Shown: piece after piece, positions 60,808 to 64,000 of the stretch
Numbering within the stretch: position 1 is the first letter of the stretch
Layout of the letters: each line of letters begins with the position of its first letter
Source: Flavobacteriaceae bacterium CRH
GTDB lineage: Bacteria > Bacteroidota > Bacteroidia > Flavobacteriales > Flavobacteriaceae
DNA: 64,000 nt
Direction of reading: 5' to 3'
Assembly (NCBI GenBank): GCA_001507425.1
Contig: LMAJ01000012.1
Span: forward strand, 82,839 to 146,838
Program-made: the position numbers and the translations under genes
The notes under the pieces: model-generated
The model's database searches: none
What the model was told of the DNA's origin: nothing
Seen by the model: the letters and a program-made list of their open reading frames with translations, nothing else

Positions 60808-62061
60808 ATGAAATACACTTTTAATCTTAAAGAACCGAAGAGTGATAAAGAAACTTTGATTTTATTTTCATGCTATTTTAAAAATGAGAATAAGAAATTT
60901 GTCTTTTCAACTGGTGAGAAAATAATGCCTGAAAATTGGGATTTTGAAAATAGATTCCCTTTTGTAAATGGGAAAAAGAAATCAAAATTTGTTCAAAGTA
61001 TAAGACTCCAGATGAATCGATACTCTGATTTATTTCTTGAAACAGAAAGCTTATATAAAAGAATAAATGAACCTTTTACTTCGAAGAATTTAAAAAAAGT
61101 TTTTGACGAAGAGTTTAAAAAAGCTCCGTCCGGGAAAAATACATTTTTTGATGCGTATGATGAGTTTACATCTGAAAAGGAAAAAGGCAAAGAATGGTCG
61201 GCGTCAACAATTAAAAGGTATAAGAATATAAAGAATATTCTAGAAAAATTTGAAACAGGTAGAAAATTCAAATTGACATTTAGTAAGATCGATGAAACAT
61301 TTCATCGTGAATTCACTTCCTATTGTATGGATGATTTAAAGCATATTAATAATACTTATGCTAGAAATCTAGGGCTTTTCAAAACCTTTATGTTTTGGGC
61401 TAGGAAAAATAAATTCACTTATAATGATAGTTTTGTAGAATTTAAAAAAGTTGAGAGAGTAATTACAAATCAAATTGCATTAACTATAGATGATTTGAAT
61501 AAGTTGATGCAATACGAATTTGAAAGTGAAAAGCTAGGGAAAGTTCGTGATGTTTTTGTCTTTGCTTGTGTAACTGGTATGCGTTTTGGTGAGCTATCTT
61601 TGATAAGAAGGAGTAATGTAACTAATGAATTTATTTTATTAAAAGAAAATAAAGATGAAACTAAAGAAACTAGGGAGATACCTTTAACCAGTATTTCCAG
61701 ATATATTTTATTAAAATATGATTATAAACTGCCTTTAATTGCTAATCAAAAACAGAATAAATATATAAAAGAAGTATTTCAGGAGATGGAATACAATAAT
61801 AAAGTTCAAAAAGTTACAACTAAAGGGAAAGAAAATATTAAAGAAGAAATGTTCTTCTACAATAGAATTAGTACCCATACAGCAAGAAGAACTTTTATAA
61901 CTATGATGAAAAGACAAGGTAAAAGTGATAAATTAATTGCATCTATAACTGGACACAACGATATGAAAACTTTGAATCAATATTACCAGATTAGTGAACC
62001 AGAGAAAAAAGAAGCCATGGATGAAGTTTTTAATGTTGAATTGAAATTGAAAGTCGTTTAG
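60808..62061 (+). CDS. Tyrosine recombinase / integrase
   Basis: 417 aa. N-terminal arm-binding domain (about 1-90), SAM-like core-binding domain (110-205) and catalytic domain. Active-site residues: Arg259 in VTGMRFGELS, His357 and Arg360 in HTARRTF, His383 in TGHND and Tyr392 in LNQYYQ. It integrates and excises the element to its right. Typical for Bacteroidota phage or integrative elements. The membrane protein gene starts one base after its stop (TAGTATG), so they are co-transcribed. Confidence 0.95.
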   Translation: MKYTFNLKEPKSDKETLILFSCYFKNENKKFVFSTGEKIMPENWDFENRFPFVNGKKKSKFVQSIRLQMNRYSDLFLETESLYKRINEPFTSKNLKKVFDEEFKKAPSGKNTFFDAYDEFTSEKEKGKEWSASTIKRYKNIKNILEKFETGRKFKLTFSKIDETFHREFTSYCMDDLKHINNTYARNLGLFKTFMFWARKNKFTYNDSFVEFKKVERVITNQIALTIDDLNKLMQYEFESEKLGKVRDVFVFACVTGMRFGELSLIRRSNVTNEFILLKENKDETKETREIPLTSISRYILLKYDYKLPLIANQKQNKYIKEVFQEMEYNNKVQKVTTKGKENIKEEMFFYNRISTHTARRTFITMMKRQGKSDKLIASITGHNDMKTLNQYYQISEPEKKEAMDEVFNVELKLKVV

Positions 62062-62062
62062 T

Positions 62063-62728
62063 ATGGATTTTAAAAAGAAATATTTTAAAAAGAAATCAGA
62101 ATTTATTGATTTAAAGCCTCTTGATAATAAGAATACTAATGGTGAAATTAAACTAGGTGTAATTATTCTTATTATGGTTTTTCTTTTTTTGATTGCTTTT
62201 TATTTTTTTGAAAATGTTTTTTTGAAATCAGAAGGAATATTTAGACTAGTTGCCATAGGAATAACGTTTTCGGCAGCAATTATGGTTGTTTTATATTTTC
62301 GTCTTTTGATTGATAAGACCGATAAGAGGAATAAAATAAATTCATCAATAGTAAATTATGATTTTTCGAATGATGAAAATAATATAATGGAAGTTCGGTT
62401 TAAAAATTTTTTTAAAGATGAATCGTGTTATTTGAATTTTAAAAATAATGCGATTAAAATTGGATTAATTGACCAAAATTGTAAATGGTTGTATAAAGAA
62501 AAAGAAATTTTATACTTCGCTTTATTGTTTTCTAAATTAAAAGAGAATAATTATTTTAAAAACACAATTGAAAACAAAGATTTTTGTGAGGTTTCTAGCC
62601 AATTTTTAGATATTAAAATTAATTCAACGATGCTAACAAAATATGATCTTTCTAAGGAAAACAATCTAATTAAAGCACATCATGAAAAATATTATGAAAA
62701 TGATTATTCCATTTTTAGTCAAATATAG
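62063..62728 (+). CDS. Two-helix membrane protein of unknown function
   Basis: 221 aa. Two transmembrane helices near the N-terminus (about 32-50 and 58-80; IILIMVFLFLIAFYFF and AIGITFSAAIMVVLYF), then a soluble Lys/Asn-rich part of 140 residues, probably cytoplasmic. No motif recognised. It is directly coupled to the integrase gene. Very AT-rich codon use. It could be an element-encoded accessory or defence/exclusion protein, but nothing in it shows that. Confidence 0.7.
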   Translation: MDFKKKYFKKKSEFIDLKPLDNKNTNGEIKLGVIILIMVFLFLIAFYFFENVFLKSEGIFRLVAIGITFSAAIMVVLYFRLLIDKTDKRNKINSSIVNYDFSNDENNIMEVRFKNFFKDESCYLNFKNNAIKIGLIDQNCKWLYKEKEILYFALLFSKLKENNYFKNTIENKDFCEVSSQFLDIKINSTMLTKYDLSKENNLIKAHHEKYYENDYSIFSQI

Positions 62729-62744
62729 TTTAACTCATTTTCAA

Positions 62745-62773
62745 TTGTATTCAATTGAAGATATTGAATACAA
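62745..62773. promoter_or_regulatory. 11-bp inverted repeat TTGTATTCAAT
   Basis: TTGTATTCAAT and ATTGAATACAA are perfect arms with a seven-base spacer, 16 bases after the membrane protein stop. It shares the half-site ATTGTAT with the repeat at 63151-63173. It has no T-run, so an operator is more likely than a terminator. Confidence 0.6.
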
Positions 62774-62802
62774 ATAAATTATAATTAATATGATTAAGTT
62801 AT

Positions 62803-62832
62803 AAAATTGTAAAAAATTAAATCTACAATTTT
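62803..62832. promoter_or_regulatory. 9-bp inverted repeat abutting the HTH start codon
   Basis: AAAATTGTA and TACAATTTT are perfect arms around 12 bases; the right arm ends directly at the ATG of the excisionase-like gene. It could serve autoregulation or hide the ribosome-binding region. Confidence 0.5.
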
Positions 62833-63111
62833 ATGCAAAATCCATTTGAAACAATTCAATCAGAATTGAAAGAGCTAAAAGGTTTAGTTGCACAACTTCT
62901 TACTAAACCAGAAAAAGATTTATCGAATAACATGTACACTGTCAAAGAAGCGGCAGAACTCTTACATGTGGATCGCCAGACCATTAGAAACCATATTGAT
63001 AATGGTAATATTAAAGCTTCTTCTATTGGGAGAAGAATTTTAATAAATCACGAAGAGTTATTTGACTCTCTTAATGAAGTAAAATCCCTTAAATATAAAA
63101 GACAAGTATAG
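62833..63111 (+). CDS. Excisionase-type helix-turn-helix protein
   Basis: 92 aa. A short N-terminal coiled coil (MQNPFETIQSELKELKG) precedes a MerR/Xis-like HTH_17 domain: YTVKEAAELLHVDRQTIRNH and IGRRILINHEELF. Such proteins are common next to integrases, where they control direction of recombination or element genes. Three inverted repeats flank it (62745, 62803, 63151) and may be its binding sites. Its stop codon lies inside the stem of the terminator that follows. Confidence 0.88.
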   Translation: MQNPFETIQSELKELKGLVAQLLTKPEKDLSNNMYTVKEAAELLHVDRQTIRNHIDNGNIKASSIGRRILINHEELFDSLNEVKSLKYKRQV

Positions 63112-63138
63112 AAAGCACCATTTCTATACTTGTCTTTT
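63097..63138 (+). terminator. Strong terminator overlapping the HTH gene stop
   Basis: AAAAGACAAGTATAGAAA and TTTCTATACTTGTCTTTT form a perfect 18-bp stem with the loop GCACCA. The TAG stop at 63109-63111 is in the 5' arm. A- and T-runs make it potentially bidirectional. Confidence 0.88.
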
Positions 63139-63150
63139 GTTATCTAACCT

Positions 63151-63173
63151 ATTGTATGCATCATATATACAAT
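63151..63173. promoter_or_regulatory. Inverted repeat ATTGTAT-N9-ATACAAT upstream of the primase-like gene
   Basis: Perfect seven-bp arms with a nine-base spacer, 17 bases before the ATG at 63191. ATTGTA occurs a third time at 63181-63186. The half-site is the same as in the repeat at 62745-62773. Confidence 0.6.
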
Positions 63174-63190
63174 AAAAAATATTGTACAAA

Positions 63191-64000
63191 ATGGAAGAAA
63201 AATATTTACGAGTAGGAACTTCCTATTTCAAAATTATAGATAAACCTTTAATATCTGGTGATAAAGTAAAAGTAATGGTTCGGTGGAATCGTGAAACAAT
63301 CATTTCAGATCATGGAAAATCATTTTTGAATAGCATACTTAAATTAGATGGGTTTTGCTGCATTCCTAATCATTTTGGTTACGAGCAAATTGTAGATGAT
63401 TTCTATAATACCTATCATGAACTCCCTAGCCAACCCATCGTTAAGGATTTTCCGATAGATGAACTCGAAAAATTGATTCCTAATTCATTGCAATTTATTC
63501 AACATATTTTTGGCGATCAAGCAGAATTAGGCTTAGACTACATAAAACTTTTATATGAAAAACCTACGCAAACATTGCCAATTCTTTGTTTAGTAAGCAA
63601 AGAGCGATCGACAGGAAAAAGCTCCTTTATAAAGTGGTTGAAAGCAATTTTTGGAATGAATATGACTTATATAAAAGGGGATTCATTTGGTTCACAGTTT
63701 AATTCTGATTGGGCGAGTATGTTACTTGTAGCGATTGATGAAGTCTTTTTTGATAAAAAAGAAATTACAGAACGTTTAAAGTACCTTTCTACGACTGATA
63801 AAGATAAAATAGAAGCAAAAGGAAAGGATCGACAAGAAATTGAATTCTTTGCAAAATTCATTCTTTGTTCTAATAATGAAGATAATTTTATTCAAATAGA
63901 CGAAGAAGAAATCCGTTTTTGGATTCGTAAAATTCGTACTATAAATACAGAAGATGTATTCTTTCTTAAAAAACTGAACAAAGAAATTCCATATTTCTTA
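63191..64000 (+). CDS. SF3-like helicase/primase-helicase protein of the element, 3' truncated by the window
   Basis: 270 codons from the ATG at 63191, open to the right edge. A P-loop SKERSTGKSS (Lys143) is followed by a Walker B-like LLVAIDEVFF, and ILCSNNEDNF fits the sensor-1/motif C with Asn; ERLKYLSTTDKDKIEAKGKD resembles the linker of virus-type primase-helicases (DUF5906-like). It would unwind the origin during element replication. The N-terminal 100 residues are unassigned. It supports an integrative or phage-like element that extends beyond 64000. Confidence 0.8.
   Translation, partial: MEEKYLRVGTSYFKIIDKPLISGDKVKVMVRWNRETIISDHGKSFLNSILKLDGFCCIPNHFGYEQIVDDFYNTYHELPSQPIVKDFPIDELEKLIPNSLQFIQHIFGDQAELGLDYIKLLYEKPTQTLPILCLVSKERSTGKSSFIKWLKAIFGMNMTYIKGDSFGSQFNSDWASMLLVAIDEVFFDKKEITERLKYLSTTDKDKIEAKGKDRQEIEFFAKFILCSNNEDNFIQIDEEEIRFWIRKIRTINTEDVFFLKKLNKEIPYFL

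Noticed and set aside
1..64000. CRISPR array
   Set aside because: No regularly spaced identical repeats of 25-40 bases were seen; the repeats present are isolated palindromes or irregular patches, and no cas gene was found.

Overview
The window reads as chromosome of a Flavobacterium-like member of the Bacteroidota, probably a soil or plant-associated species. The evidence is low GC, TAnnTTTG-type -7 promoter boxes, signal peptides ending in SQ or AQ, two SusC/SusD outer-membrane uptake pairs, an ECF sigma/FecR cascade, a Gld-type ABC transporter and flavobacterial intergenic repeats. No rRNA or intact tRNA gene was seen.

Layout: 1-580 is the edge of a receiver/histidine-kinase pair. 1.1-4.6 kb holds a flavohemoglobin divergent from a lipoprotein alpha/beta hydrolase-peroxiredoxin operon, followed by a Crp-family regulator. 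4.6-14.4 kb (minus strand) is a peptide or protein utilisation locus: LytS-type kinase, metzincin protease, SusC, SusD and LytTR response regulator. 14.6-18.1 kb holds ribB with a Crp-type regulator, divergent from a TetR, HMA-like small protein and MFS exporter operon. 18.3-26.4 kb carries a YkuD-type L,D-transpeptidase and then a high-mannose N-glycan dismantling set: two GH92, one GH125 and a glycosylasparaginase. 26.4-27.7 kb has a decayed gene translationally coupled to a surviving small secreted protein.

27.9-33.9 kb (minus) is an ABC ATPase, a fused GldF/GldG-like permease and a double-domain M16 protease. 34.0-40.8 kb (minus) is ECF sigma, FecR, an STN-bearing SusC and SusD. 41.2-43.2 kb holds an M28 peptidase, a small membrane protein and a leftover C-terminus of a second M28 copy. 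43.5-48.4 kb is an ABC/HlyD/TolC exporter led by a small secreted protein of unknown role. 48.5-53.4 kb has a GNAT acetyltransferase, xylose isomerase, an AraC regulator and an M1-like peptidase. 53.4-57.0 kb is a multi-PAS kinase with a receiver-only regulator. 57.2-60.6 kb is a MocR-type regulator lacking the PLP lysine, divergent from a TonB receptor.

From about 60.65 kb to the right edge the sequence looks like the start of an integrative element: a 12-bp sequence resembling a tRNA 3' end, a tyrosine recombinase, a two-helix membrane protein, an excisionase-type HTH protein and a truncated SF3-like helicase/primase gene, with inverted repeats that share a half-site. The most noteworthy points are this element boundary and its shared operators, the MocR protein without its Schiff-base lysine, the two gene relics (26.46-27.17 kb and 43.13 kb), the N-glycan cluster, and the protease/SusCD locus bracketed by its probable sensor and regulator.
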